This document shows, in pieces, positions 36,301 to 44,790 of a stretch of DNA of 64,000 nt. The stretch spans positions 62,001-126,000 of the forward strand of contig CAVSAT010000004.1 in NCBI GenBank assembly GCA_963726005.1. Reading direction: 5' to 3'. The notes under the pieces are model-generated. The model had not been told where the DNA came from. It saw only the letters and a program-made list of their open reading frames with translations, and did no database searches. Every line of letters begins with the position of its first letter. Within the stretch, counting starts at the first letter, position 1. This DNA comes from Bog-473 sp963726005. GTDB taxonomy: Bacteria; Actinomycetota; Acidimicrobiia; Acidimicrobiales; RAAP-2. The translations under genes were made by a program, and so were the position numbers.

Positions 36301-36450
36301 GCAGTCCGTGGGCTCAGACGGCAGCAGGAGGTCGCCAATGACCTCGACCCGGCGGCCGAGCGCCACGTGGAGGGTGCCCGCGGCGTGCGGCTCGGTCGCC
36401 CGCACCCTCAGCACCCCCATGTCGACGTCGCTTCCCATTCCGCGTCCCAT
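33304..36450 (-). CDS. MprF/LysX-like DUF2156 membrane protein fused to a degenerate metallophosphoesterase-like domain
   Basis: A 1048-residue multidomain protein. Residues 680-1010 are a DUF2156/MprF-type GNAT-like domain (DYFALRDDKQWFFHRDSLVAY, EGGKMKGLRQAVNRVARYGY, GFSLDLMRRD), the kind that moves lysine or another aminoacyl group from tRNA to phosphatidylglycerol. Residues 455-660 hold about six membrane helices. The first 430 residues resemble a calcineurin-like phosphoesterase with a membrane insertion at 208-280, but the metal motifs have decayed: D40-L-L for DxH, GR for GD (75-76), END for GNHD (121-123) and GGAL for GHTH (335-338). The likely role is envelope lipid modification; the N-terminal part may be a scaffold or sensor. 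First gene of a three-gene operon. Confidence 0.7.
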   Translation of the reverse strand: MGRGMGSDVDMGVLRVRATEPHAAGTLHVALGRRVEVIGDLLLPSEPTDCSRAACRDIARRLDEWQGPGIVILCGRLVAPSCPAGSGSAGALSSHPELADALSAFAARDDSQVIVVLAAAENDPELRQALERCGAMVRDAVDLACETGAGTRTVLVRAGSMHADASPPVDAAPTEDRPWLAGMERLDDPRLARRFVTSRLLYRRLRRYLWAPPLLLAAIALLLRVDFVIDALGRIFRSPRQQDALQRAYAATWFSRLLVTLVIAIALLAVLALVVAVTSRGIWRALGGEGLPAPWAAGPSGIRPIAHAQLEIDGEDALDATRAAVERGASGVIAGGALVPELTHLDAGFFACPGATSEVVHEHRGRLGLPPTFLHHRQEATLEIETGADLHVRLLLAEADLPMATMGERLVTSDIVIKGRAKAADVHAEMAAGWPTGASWPPAPEVAADRIRVRRIRRLAAVSLFVAGAIDLLSSVTTPLRMHLHLIAAYLPIAVVQTAGALTALAGIGMIMLSRGILKGQRRSWIVAVALLVASLALHLIHAAGFGSLLVCAGVLTLLIVQRERFRAQTESATIVTAFVILAIGGVIATVGGFVAVEVAGRVHHHTLPAWPNVLLGSAERLVGVQSVEFPATIDRYVSISLLAVGISLIVVALYLLTRPVVDRRLSSGRAAMGRRAAELRARDIVRRHGTGTLDYFALRDDKQWFFHRDSLVAYAVFGGVCLVSPDPIGPFSERAHVWDSFRRYVDRNGWGLGVMGAGEKWLPTYQASGMRFLYIGDEAVVDPREFSLEGGKMKGLRQAVNRVARYGYTVRFLDPARLNPADAGCMAELMAKSRRGEQERGFSMMLGRLFDPRDTGLLLTLVEGPDGTPVAMCQFVPSPAIGGFSLDLMRRDPGEHPNGLLDFALCSTITHLKELGMKGLSLNFAAMRSILEGETGDGVTQRVERWALRRLSGVLQIETLWRFNAKYEPQWLPRYIVFDSAEQFVPVAVQIMRAESLTEVPVLGRLLTTGVAKRSGPAVPEEVMAAMAVPENGATGHHEAETAGPRS

Positions 36451-36525
36451 CGTGTCACCTTCGGCGAGGCGGGCCCCTCCTCCTCGAGGAGGAATGGTTC
36501 CCCCGGAAGGTGGAGTGAGCCCCGG

Positions 36526-36531
36526 TAAGCT
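36526..36531 (+). promoter_or_regulatory. -10 box of the HAD gene, leaderless type
   Basis: TAAGCT is 8 bases before the GTG at 36540 in the 89-base divergent gap. It supports a leaderless start at that GTG. Confidence 0.45.
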
Positions 36532-36539
36532 GGACTTTC

Positions 36540-37053
36540 GTGCCCGGAGCCAGCCCAGAGGCCCATCGGATGAACTGGACGTGGCGCTCCCGCGACGGCG
36601 CGGCGCAGCCCCCCGGTCGCGCCGTGGTCTTCGACATCGACGGCGTGCTCTCCGACGCCGCCGGCCGCCAGCACTTCCTCGAGCGAGGGCGGCGGGACTG
36701 GACCGCCTTCTTCGAGGCCTGCGGCGACGACCCCGTGATTGAGGAGATCGCCCGGCTTCTCGAGCTCCTCGACGCCTCGCTCGCCGTGATCCTGCTCACC
36801 GGGAGGCCCCGAGCGCGTCGAGCCCCAGACGCTGGCCTGGTTGAAACGCTACGGCCTGCGGTGGGATCTCCTCGTCATGCGTGCGCGGGGGGACTACGCG
36901 CAGGTCACCGAGTACAAGCAGACGGTCGTGGAGGAACTCCGGGCCCACGGGTTCGACCTGCGGCTGGCCTTCGAGGACGACCCGTCCAACCACGCCATGT
37001 ACGTGGCGGCCGGTGTCCCCTGCGTCTACATCCACTCCGGCTACTACGAGTAG
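36540..37053 (+). CDS. HAD-superfamily phosphatase, frame interrupted
   Basis: A small HAD hydrolase of 170 residues after correction. VVFDIDGVLSDAAGRQHF holds the nucleophile and acid/base Asp residues; VILLTGRPERVEPQT gives motif II, YKQTVVEELRAHG the Lys, and LAFEDDPSNHAMY the metal Asp pair. It resembles the phosphatase half of phage polynucleotide kinases; the substrate is unknown. One surplus C in the CCCC run near 36808 shifts the frame. The last 10 bases overlap the converging lnt gene. Confidence 0.7.
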
Positions 37054-38531
37054 CGCACCTGGCGGGCCCAGCCGGCGGCGAGGAGGACCACTGCCCCGAG
37101 CAACACCGGCAGGTCGCCCCAATGGTCGTAGGGAGTCATGCCGCGACGGAGCGCCACAGTGGCCGCGAGCACCTGTCGCTGGCCGAGGACGCTGCGCGCG
37201 ACGACGACGCCCCGGTTGGTCACCACCGCGCTGTAGCCCGTCGGGGCGGCTTGCACGAGGTCGCGTCCGGTCTGGACGGCCTGGACGACCGCGGCCGCGA
37301 TCTCCTGTGACGGCACCTGGGAGGTGCTGTAGGACGACGTGTTGGTGGGCACCACCAGCAGCTCCGCGCCCGCTCGCACCGATGCACGGCTGCGTCCCGG
37401 GTAGAAGACCTCGAACGAGACCAGAAGGCCCAGCGGTCCCGCGGGGGTGCGCAACAGGCCGGTGCCGTGTCCGGGGACGGCGTCGGTCGAAACGCCGGAA
37501 ACGTCGGCCAGATGTGAGAAGAAGGAGCGGTCGGGCACGTACTCGCCGAAGGGCACGCGGTGGACCTTCTCGAACTCTCCCACGATGTGTCCACGCGGAC
37601 CCCACGCCACGATGTGGTTGAAAAAGGTGGTGGCCGAGGCCGGTTCGGTGACGCCGACGAGCAGCGTCGTTCCGAGCGTCTCGGCCAACCGCCCGAGCAG
37701 CGCAGCCTCGCTGGAACCGGCCAGCGCGCGGTCGAGGGCCACCACGTCCTCGGGCCACAGCACGAGCGCGGGCGAAGGGCGGACGGAGAGGATCTTGTCG
37801 GTCGCGGCGAGCTGCGCCTCGTAGACAGAGGCGGCCGGGACCTGCTCCTTGCTCAGCCCGCGCTGCCCGCCCCCTTGGACCAGCGCGACGCGCAACGTCC
37901 GGACGACGGGGCCGCCGTCGGGTGCCACGGTGCCGGCCACGGCCAGGGCGACGATCCCGGCGACGACGACGGAGGCGCCGACGAGCGACGGCCCGGCGTG
38001 CCCCTCCCTCCGGGCCGCCAGCCAGGCGACGAGCGTCGCGACGGCGACCCCGCCGGCCCAGACGCCTGCGGTGATCAGGAGGGGGCCGCCGAGCCGGGCC
38101 AGTTGCACGAGCGGGCCGCCCGCCTGGCCGAGGAACACGCCGCCGAGGGGGAGTCCGCCGAAGGGCCAGGTCATGCGGAGCGCTTCGGCCAGCGTGCACG
38201 CCCCGACGAAGGCCGCGGCGCGACCTCGATCGGGCGGCGTCGCAGCGGAGGCCGCGGCGAAGAAGAGTGCCTCGAGGAGCACGAGGACCACGGCGCCGTA
38301 CCAGTTGAAGGAGCGGGCCCAGGCCAGCCCGATGGCGTCACAACCGAGCCCGGCCAGCCAGCCTGACCACAGCCGGGTCCGCAGGGAAAGCCCGCCCAGC
38401 CGCCAGTAGAGCAGCGCGGCTCCCGCCAGCCCGAGGGGCCACCAGCCCCAGGGTGGGAGCGAGAGCGCCAGTAGGACACCTGCCGCGACCGAAGGTACGG
38501 CCACTCGGCCGCGCTGGGGCAGGCGGCTCAC
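37044..38531 (-). CDS. lnt: apolipoprotein N-acyltransferase-like protein with Ser at the catalytic Cys position
   Basis: Membrane nitrilase-family protein of 495 residues. About seven helices occupy residues 5-205, and the periplasmic carbon-nitrogen hydrolase domain follows. Of the catalytic triad, Glu (LVLWPEDVV) and Lys (FEKVHRVPFGEYVP) are present, but the nucleophile region reads LLVSFEVFYP, with Ser where E. coli Lnt has Cys387. I believe the Ser form occurs in related actinobacteria, but I cannot check this here. It may be a weak acyltransferase or have another role. GTG 38531 overlaps the hemG stop as GTGA, so it ends the ybjQ-hemEHG operon. Confidence 0.78.
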   Translation of the reverse strand: MSRLPQRGRVAVPSVAAGVLLALSLPPWGWWPLGLAGAALLYWRLGGLSLRTRLWSGWLAGLGCDAIGLAWARSFNWYGAVVLVLLEALFFAAASAATPPDRGRAAAFVGACTLAEALRMTWPFGGLPLGGVFLGQAGGPLVQLARLGGPLLITAGVWAGGVAVATLVAWLAARREGHAGPSLVGASVVVAGIVALAVAGTVAPDGGPVVRTLRVALVQGGGQRGLSKEQVPAASVYEAQLAATDKILSVRPSPALVLWPEDVVALDRALAGSSEAALLGRLAETLGTTLLVGVTEPASATTFFNHIVAWGPRGHIVGEFEKVHRVPFGEYVPDRSFFSHLADVSGVSTDAVPGHGTGLLRTPAGPLGLLVSFEVFYPGRSRASVRAGAELLVVPTNTSSYSTSQVPSQEIAAAVVQAVQTGRDLVQAAPTGYSAVVTNRGVVVARSVLGQRQVLAATVALRRGMTPYDHWGDLPVLLGAVVLLAAGWARQVRYS

Positions 38532-39938
38532 AAGAGCGCGTGTGCCGCGGCCCGGCCGCTTGCGATGCAGGCCGGGATCCCGACGCCGTGGTACGCCGCA
38601 CCGGCGAGGGCCACGCCTCCAAGCCGGGCCGCGGCGGCCTCGACCCCGGCCATCCGCAGCAAGTGGTGCACCCGGTACTGCGGGAGGGCTTGGGTATGGC
38701 GCATCACGACCGCACCCGACGGCTCTCCGGTCACGCCCATCAACTCGCCCAGCTCCTCCCAGGCCCGGCCGGTGACCTCCTCGTCGCTCCACCCGCCCGG
38801 GCGGAGGTCGTCGATACGGCCGAGCGAGGCCCGCAGCAGCACCTCCCCCTCGCGCGCCAGGTGGGGCCACTTGCGGTCCAAGAAGGAGCACGCGGTGACC
38901 GCCCAGGCCTCGCGGCCCTTGCGGGGGCTGCCCCGCGGTACCAGGAAACCGGTGCCGTGCAGGGACGATGGGACGTCGTCGGCCCCGATGCGGAACGTGG
39001 CCAGCACGACCGAGGCGTAGTCGATCGCCTGCAGCAGGGCGGCCGCCTCGTCGTCGTGGGGATGCAAGAGGGTGGCGGTGGCCGGTGCGGGCGCGGCCAG
39101 CACCACGGCGTCGGCCTCGACCGCCTGGCCGCCGGTCCAGAGGCCCCATCCGTCACCGGCCCGCTGGAGCCGATCGGCCGGAGCCGACAGCCGCACGTCG
39201 ACGCCGCGCTCGCGCAGACCCGACGCGAGCGCCTGCACCAGCGTCGCCATGCCGCCCTCGAGCGACCAGAAGAGTGGGGGCCCGTCGGGGTCCGGCGCGG
39301 GGACCTCGGACCGGAGCGCCCGCATGAGCCCGCCGCGGCGCTGGGCGGCCGCCAGGAGCGGCGGGAAGGTCGCCGCGGCCGACATGTCGTCGACGGAGCC
39401 CGCGTGGATGCCGCCGATCAGGGGGTCGACGAGGACGTCGACCACCTGGTGCCCCAGTTTGCGTGCCACCAAGGGCCCGATCGAACGGTCGCCGATCGGC
39501 CCCCGGACGTCGGGGCGCGGTAACACGGCGTCACGGGCCAGGCCGAGCACGCCCCGGAGGCCGAGGACGCCGCTGCGTGCGGTCGGCCAGAACCGCGTCG
39601 GGATGCCCATCGCGTGACCTTCGGGGAGCGGGCGTAGGCGCCCCCTGGCCCACACGGACGCGCCGCGCGCCCCGATCGGCACCGAGCGCGTCGCCGAGTC
39701 CGACCTCGCGGCACAGCTCGATCGCCTCGGGCCGGCGCCCGAGGAAACCGTCGGGGCCCATGTCGACGGCACGTCCTTCGAGGGCATCGCTGCGCAACGG
39801 GCCGCCGAGGCGCGGCGAGGCCTCGAGGACCACCACGCGCGGCGCGTCGCTCCGGCGCTCGGACCCTCCGGTCAGTGCCCACGCCGCGGCCAGCCCGCTG
39901 ATGCCGCCGCCAACGACGACCACCCGACCCGGCGTCAT
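38528..39938 (-). CDS. hemG: protoporphyrinogen/coproporphyrinogen oxidase (HemY type), frame interrupted
   Basis: FAD-dependent oxidase of late heme synthesis. In actinobacteria this family oxidises coproporphyrinogen III to coproporphyrin III (CgoX). VVVVGGGISGLAAAWAL is the FAD loop, DMGPDGFLGRRPEAIELC the second motif, and GVALAGAAYHGVGIPACI the C-terminal FAD contact. A surplus base near 39665 separates DALGADRGA from ASVWARGRLRPLPEGHAMG; correction gives 469 residues. The ATG at 39938 follows the hemH stop by one base. The symbol hemG is used in the sense of many actinobacterial annotations; hemY or cgoX would be equally apt. Confidence 0.85.
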
Positions 39939-39939
39939 G

Positions 39940-40842
39940 TCAGACGGCGTCGTCCGCCGCGATGATGACGTCGGCGAGCACGGAGACGAAGGCGGGGTCG
40001 TGGTTGAGCGATGCGGTGCGGGCGTAGGCCATGCCGCACGACGCGGCGACACCGGCCAACTCGACGTCGAGGTCGTAGAGCACCTCGAGGTGGTCCGCCA
40101 CGAACCCGATGGGACACACCACGACAGCGTCGCCGCTTCCCTCGGCAGCGAAACGGCGCACGACATCGCGCACGTCCGGCCCCAGCCAGGCCTCGGGGGT
40201 GCGGCCCGCGCTCTGCCACGCGACGGTCCACTCGTCGAGCCCCGCCATCTCGGCGACCAGCCGGGCTGACTCGGCGAGCTGCTCGGGATACGTGTCACCC
40301 GTCTGGCGGATCCGCTCGGGGAGGGAGTGCGCGGTGAAGATCACACGGGCGCGACCCGCCACCGCCGCCAGGGCGGCCCGGACGCGTGCGGCGAGGAGGG
40401 CGACGAGCGCAGGTTCGCCGTACCAGGCAGGAACCGGCACGAAACGCGTGGTACCCAGCGCGGCCGCGGCCCGGTCGAGGTACTCCTGCGAACCCATCGA
40501 CGAGGAGTGGGGCGTCAGGACGATGCCGACGACCCGCTCGAGGCCCGCGGAGGCCAGCTTCGCCGCCGCCTCTTCGATCAGAGGGTCCGTGTGCTTGGCT
40601 CCGAACGCCACGACGAAATGGCCCGGGGCTCTCGCCTCGAGCGCGCGACGCACCGCGCCGACCTGCGCCGCGGTGCGCTGCGCCAGCGGCGACACGCCAC
40701 CAATGGCGCGGTAGCGGCCTTCGAGCCCGGCCAATTGCGCAGGCTCGGGAGGGCGTCCGTGGCGAATGCGCGTGTAGAAGGTGGCGATCTCCTCGGTGCT
40801 CGACGGCGTGCCATGGGCCATCACCAGGACGCCGGAGGTCAT
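39940..40842 (-). CDS. hemH: ferrochelatase (possibly coproporphyrin ferrochelatase)
   Basis: Inserts iron into a porphyrin. The 300 residues contain VLVMAHGTPSSTEEI, FGAKHTDPLIEEA (catalytic His), LTPHSSSMGSQEYLDR, FTAHSLPERI and VVVCPIGFVADHLEVLYDLD with the conserved Glu. It is shorter than mycobacterial HemZ, and the Cys set of [2Fe-2S] ferrochelatases is not obvious. In actinobacteria this enzyme works on coproporphyrin (CpfC) and is followed by ChdC/HemQ, which is not in this window. ATG 40842 overlaps the hemE stop as ATGA. Confidence 0.9.
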   Translation of the reverse strand: MTSGVLVMAHGTPSSTEEIATFYTRIRHGRPPEPAQLAGLEGRYRAIGGVSPLAQRTAAQVGAVRRALEARAPGHFVVAFGAKHTDPLIEEAAAKLASAGLERVVGIVLTPHSSSMGSQEYLDRAAAALGTTRFVPVPAWYGEPALVALLAARVRAALAAVAGRARVIFTAHSLPERIRQTGDTYPEQLAESARLVAEMAGLDEWTVAWQSAGRTPEAWLGPDVRDVVRRFAAEGSGDAVVVCPIGFVADHLEVLYDLDVELAGVAASCGMAYARTASLNHDPAFVSVLADVIIAADDAV

Positions 40843-41894
40843 GCAGTGGTCTCCGCGTGCACGAGCTCGACGACGGCGGCCAGGATGGCCGGGTCGGTCT
40901 CGGGCAGAACGCCATGGCCAAGGTTGAAGACGTGGCCCGTGCCGGTCCCGTCGGCGGCGTCCGCCAGCACCGCGCGCACGCCAGCCTCGACGACGGGCCA
41001 CGGCGCCAGGCACAGCGCGGGGTCGAGATTTCCCTGTAGGGCGCGTCCCGCGCCGACGCGCCGCCGCGCCTCGACGAGGGGGACCCGCCAGTCGACGCCG
41101 ACCACGTTGGAGCCCGCCGTGCCCATCAGCCCGAGCAGCTCGCCGGTGCCGACACCGAAAAGGATCGTCGGCACGCCGAGATCCGCGATGCCCTCCAACA
41201 CGGCGCGCGTCGGCGGCAGGGCGAAACGGGCGTACTCGCTCGGCGAAAGCGAGCCGGCCCAGCTGTCGAAGAGCTGCACGGCCTGGGCCCCGGCCTGAAT
41301 CTGGGCCCGCAGCGAGGCCACCGCCATCGCGACCAGCCGGTCCGTCAACTGTTCCCACAGCGCGGGGTCTCCGTGCATGAGCGTTTTGACCCGGGAGAAG
41401 GTGCGCGACGCCCCCCCCTCCACGAGATAGCTGGCGACGGTGAACGGGGCGCCCGCGAAGCCGATGAGGGCCACACCGGTCCCGTCGAGCTCCGTGCGCA
41501 CCAGGCGGACCGTCTCGGCGACGTAGGGGGCGTCCGCAGCCGGCTCGAACGGCCGCAGCCGGGCCAGGTCGGCGGGGCTGCGGAAGGGCGCGGCCACGAC
41601 GGGGCCGCGGCCGGGTTCGACCTCGACGCCGAACCCGATCGCCTGCACGGGCACGACGATGTCCGAGAACAAGATGGCGGCATCAACCCCGTAGCGCCGC
41701 ACCGGCTGCAGCGTGAGCTCGGTGGCGAGCGACGCGTCCGCGATGGCCCCGAGGATGGAGCCGTCGCCCCGGGCCGCCCGGTATTCGGGGAGGGACCGAC
41801 CGGCTTGGCGCATGAACCACACCGGCGTGCGGGTCACCCGTTCCCTGAAGCAGGCGCGCACGAGATCCGTGCGGGCATCTGCCGCCGGGCTCAC
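40839..41894 (-). CDS. hemE: uroporphyrinogen decarboxylase
   Basis: Decarboxylates uroporphyrinogen III to coproporphyrinogen III. The 351-residue TIM barrel has the N-terminal VWFMRQAGRSLPEYR with substrate-binding Arg residues, ILFSDIVVPVQAIG with the catalytic Asp, and FAGAPFTVASYLVEG. GTG 41894 overlaps the ybjQ stop as GTGA; the end overlaps hemH. It links the product of the plus-strand hem cluster to the late steps encoded here. Confidence 0.95.
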   Translation of the reverse strand: MSPAADARTDLVRACFRERVTRTPVWFMRQAGRSLPEYRAARGDGSILGAIADASLATELTLQPVRRYGVDAAILFSDIVVPVQAIGFGVEVEPGRGPVVAAPFRSPADLARLRPFEPAADAPYVAETVRLVRTELDGTGVALIGFAGAPFTVASYLVEGGASRTFSRVKTLMHGDPALWEQLTDRLVAMAVASLRAQIQAGAQAVQLFDSWAGSLSPSEYARFALPPTRAVLEGIADLGVPTILFGVGTGELLGLMGTAGSNVVGVDWRVPLVEARRRVGAGRALQGNLDPALCLAPWPVVEAGVRAVLADAADGTGTGHVFNLGHGVLPETDPAILAAVVELVHAETTA

Positions 41895-42214
41895 CCGATC
41901 GGCTCGATGACGACGGCCGTGCCGTACGCGCAGATCTCCGTCCAATTCCCACCCATCTCCGACGTGTCGAACCGCATGGCCAACACGGCGTTGCCACCGC
42001 ATGCCTCGGCCTCGGCCACCATGCGGTTCACCACATCCTCCCGGCTCAGCTGCAGGTTCTTCGTCATCCCCTTGAGCTCGCCCCCGGCCAGCGACTTGAA
42101 GGCGGCGCCGAACTGGGAGCCCACGTTGCGCGAGCGGACGGTGAGGCCCAAGACCTCGCCGAGCACCGACGTCACCGTGCAACCAGGCACGTCGTTCATC
42201 GTCGAAATCAGCAT
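41891..42214 (-). CDS. YbjQ/UPF0145 family heavy-metal-binding-like protein
   Basis: A 107-residue protein matching UPF0145: MLISTMNDVPG, VLGEVLGLTVRSRNVGSQ, and AEACGGNAVLAMRFDTSEM. The family forms pentamers; the function is not established. ATG 42214 is chosen because it begins at the conserved MLIST and has GAAAGGA 5 bases before it; a longer form starting at 42253 is unlikely. First gene of the ybjQ-hemE-hemH-hemG-lnt operon. Confidence 0.85.
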   Translation of the reverse strand: MLISTMNDVPGCTVTSVLGEVLGLTVRSRNVGSQFGAAFKSLAGGELKGMTKNLQLSREDVVNRMVAEAEACGGNAVLAMRFDTSEMGGNWTEICAYGTAVVIEPIG

Positions 42215-42281
42215 GGCAATCCTTTCGGTCCGGCTCATCGTAGGCGTCACCACCCCGATCTCCCCGGCGTCGCGGGGCGTC

Positions 42282-42287
42282 TAGACT
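42282..42287 (+). promoter_or_regulatory. possible -10 box of helD
   Basis: TAGACT lies 13 bases before GTG 42301 and 37 before GTG 42325. The latter start has the purine-rich AGAAAGGGGAGAG in front of it, so this gene probably has a short leader rather than being leaderless. Confidence 0.4.
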
Positions 42288-42324
42288 GAACCGTTTCCCC
42301 GTGGGCAAGGGAGAAAGGGGAGAG

Positions 42325-44704
42325 GTGCCCGAACATCCGGATCTGCAGGATGAGCAGGAATACCTCAACCGTGCCTACGACGGGTTGGAGTTCATGCGGG
42401 GCGAGGCGCGCCAGATGTTGCAGGGCGTGCTCGACCTCGGCCGCGGCGGCACTTTCCAGTCGCGCACCGAGCGCGACATCGTGGTCCGCACCAGCCTCGC
42501 CCGCCTGGAACAGCTCGACGTCGGCGACCAGGCCCTCTACTTCGGCCGCATCGACCGTCTCCCCGAACCGGGGGCCGAGCCGGCGGACGGCTCGGGCGGC
42601 CCGGCGCTCGGCGAGTCGTTCCACATTGGGCGCCTCGCCGTCTCGGGCCCGGACCACGAGCCGCTGGTGGTCGACTGGCGCGCCCCTGTAGCAGAGCCGT
42701 TCTACCGCGCCACCGGTCTCGATCCCCAGGGCCTCGCACGGCGCCGGCACCTCGCGGTGCGTGGCCGCACCGTGCTCGGGCTGGAGGACGAGTACTTCGT
42801 GGACCCCGACGGGCATGCGGTGTCGGCGGCCGACGCGGGTCAGCAGACGGCCGGCGAGGGCGCGGAACGTCTGCTCTCCGACGGGTTGGTCCTCGGTGGC
42901 CCCGGTGCGCTCCTCTCCGCCCTGGGTCAGGCCCGGACAGGGCACATGGGCGACATCATCGGCACCATCCAGCGCGAGCAGGACGAGATCATCCGCTCGC
43001 CGCTCGCGGGCGTCCTCGTGGTCCAGGGTGGTCCGGGAACGGGCAAGACGGCGGTGGCGCTGCATCGCGCCGCCTACCTTCTCTACACGCACCGTTTCCC
43101 CCTCGAGCGCCAAGGCGTGTTGGTCGTCGGGCCGAACCCGCTGTTCCTGCGCTACATCGAGCAGGTCCTGCCGTCGCTGGGTGAGACGGGGGTGAGCCTT
43201 TCGACGGTGGCCGGCCTCGTGTCCGAGGTGCGCGTGCGCGGTGTCGACGATCCGGTCGTCGCCAAACTGAAGGGCGACGCGCGGATGGTGAAGGTGCTGG
43301 CCCGTGCCGTGCGCACCCGCCAGCGGCCGTTGCGCCACGATGCCGAGTTCCCGTTCGGTGCGGGTGTGCTGCGGCTGCGCGCGCAGACGACCGAGGACGT
43401 CGTCGCGCTGGCCCGCCGCAGGCCGGGCACGCACAACGCCCGGCGGCGCTTCGTGGAGACACAGGTTCTGCGCGCGCTGGCGGACGAGTACCGGGCCCGG
43501 CTCGGCCGGAGCGGCGTGGCAACATCGGAGGCGGCGTCCGCCGACGAGGCACCCACGCCCGAGGAGCAGCAAGACCTCGCGCAGCGACTGCGCCGGGTGC
43601 CCGAGGTGGCCGAGATACTGGACCGGATGTGGCCGCGCCTCTCGCCGCACGAGTTCGTGCACGATCTCCTCGGCGCGCGGCCGCTGCTGTCCGCCGCGGG
43701 GAAGGGGATCCTCAGCGGCGCGGACGTGCAGCGCCTCCACCGCCACCGCAGCGCGTCGCTCGACGCAGTGCCGTGGACCGTCGCCGACACGGCGCTCATC
43801 GACGAGGCCCGCACCCTGTTGGGCCCCCGACGGGCCGCCAGGCCCGGACGGGCCAGGGGCCCGAGGAACGAGGACGGCGCTCGCGGAGGAGACCGGGTTC
43901 TGGCCCCAGGGGTTGGCGGCCTCCCCGGCCCCGGTGATCAGTCCGGGGACCGGCGCCGACGACGAGATCCGCTCCTTCGGCCACATCGTGGTCGACGAGG
44001 TCCAGGACCTCTCCCCGATGCAGCTGCGCATGCTGGCGCGTCGATCGCTGTCAGGCTCCATGACCGTCGTGGGCGACATCGCGCAGGCCACCGGTCCGTG
44101 GGCGCCGGCGGGCTGGGACGACATCACGCGCCATCTGAGCCCTCAGCGCGCACCGCGCCTGGTGGAGCTCACCGTGAGCTACCGCACCCCGGCCGAGGTG
44201 GTGGCGCTCGCCGCGCAGGTCCTCGCGGTCGCGGCACCCGGCATCGCGCCGCCTCGACCGGTCCGACAGTCGGGCTCGGCGCCGCGCCTCCTCGCGGTCA
44301 CGCGCGCCCGGTTGTCGAGCAGGCTGGTCGAGCTCGCCCGCGAGGAGGCTGCTGCCGTCGCACCGGGGCGGGTGGCGGTACTCGGTCCCAGCGTGATGCT
44401 CCCCGAGCTGACGCGGGCGCTCGACGAGGCGGGGCTCGACCCCGTCGATCCACGCGATGCGTCGGGCGAAGGCCTCTCGGCGGGCCTTGTCGTGTTGCCC
44501 GCGGACGAGACGAACGGTCTGGAGTTCGACTCTGTGATCGTGGTCGAGCCGTCGCTCGTCGCGGCCGTCGGCGACGACAGCGGAGGCGAGGCCCCGCCCG
44601 TCGCCACGACACGGGGCTTGCGGACGCTCTACGTCGCCTTTACAAGGCCCACCAAACGCCTGACCGTCCTGCACGCGGAACCGCTCCCGATCGACCTGCA
44701 CTGA
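42325..44704 (+). CDS. helD: HelD-like RNA polymerase-associated ATPase (UvrD/Rep family), frame interrupted
   Basis: Superfamily 1 ATPase of the HelD type, which releases RNA polymerase from stalled or inactive complexes. The N-terminal coiled coil (LQDEQEYLNRAYDGLEFMRG, then the EQL-rich stretch) inserts into the polymerase. GGPGTGKTAVALHRAAYLLY is the Walker A region near residue 235, and IVVDEVQDLSPMQLRML the Walker B. A C-terminal UvrD-like lobe ends in LYVAFTRPTKRLTVLH. One surplus base between about 43820 and 43880 splits the gene; corrected length is 792 residues. GTG 42325 follows a good ribosome binding site. Confidence 0.85.
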
Positions 44705-44726
44705 CCAGGGCGTTCAGCGCTCTCAC

Positions 44727-44744
44727 CAGGGGCGCGACCCCCTG
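44727..44744. terminator. possible hairpin terminator after helD
   Basis: CAGGGG and CCCCTG form a 6-base stem around a 6-base loop, 22 bases after the helD stop and before the ctaE promoter. No T-run. Confidence 0.35.
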
Positions 44745-44777
44745 CCTGCTGGTTGGCGCTTCCGGCACCCGGTCGAC

Positions 44778-44783
44778 TAGAAA
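44778..44783 (+). promoter_or_regulatory. -10 box of the ctaE-qcrCAB operon, leaderless type
   Basis: TAGAAA is 7 bases before the GTG of ctaE. It lacks the final T of TANNNT but has the same spacing as the other leaderless starts here. TTGGCG 19 bases upstream could be a weak -35 box. Confidence 0.4.
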
Positions 44784-44790
44784 TTGCCCT

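Noticed and set aside
44705..44790. Continuous frame joining helD to ctaE as one protein
   Set aside because: The frame is open only because helD's correct frame changes earlier; the true helD ends at 44704, and ctaE has its own -10 box and start.
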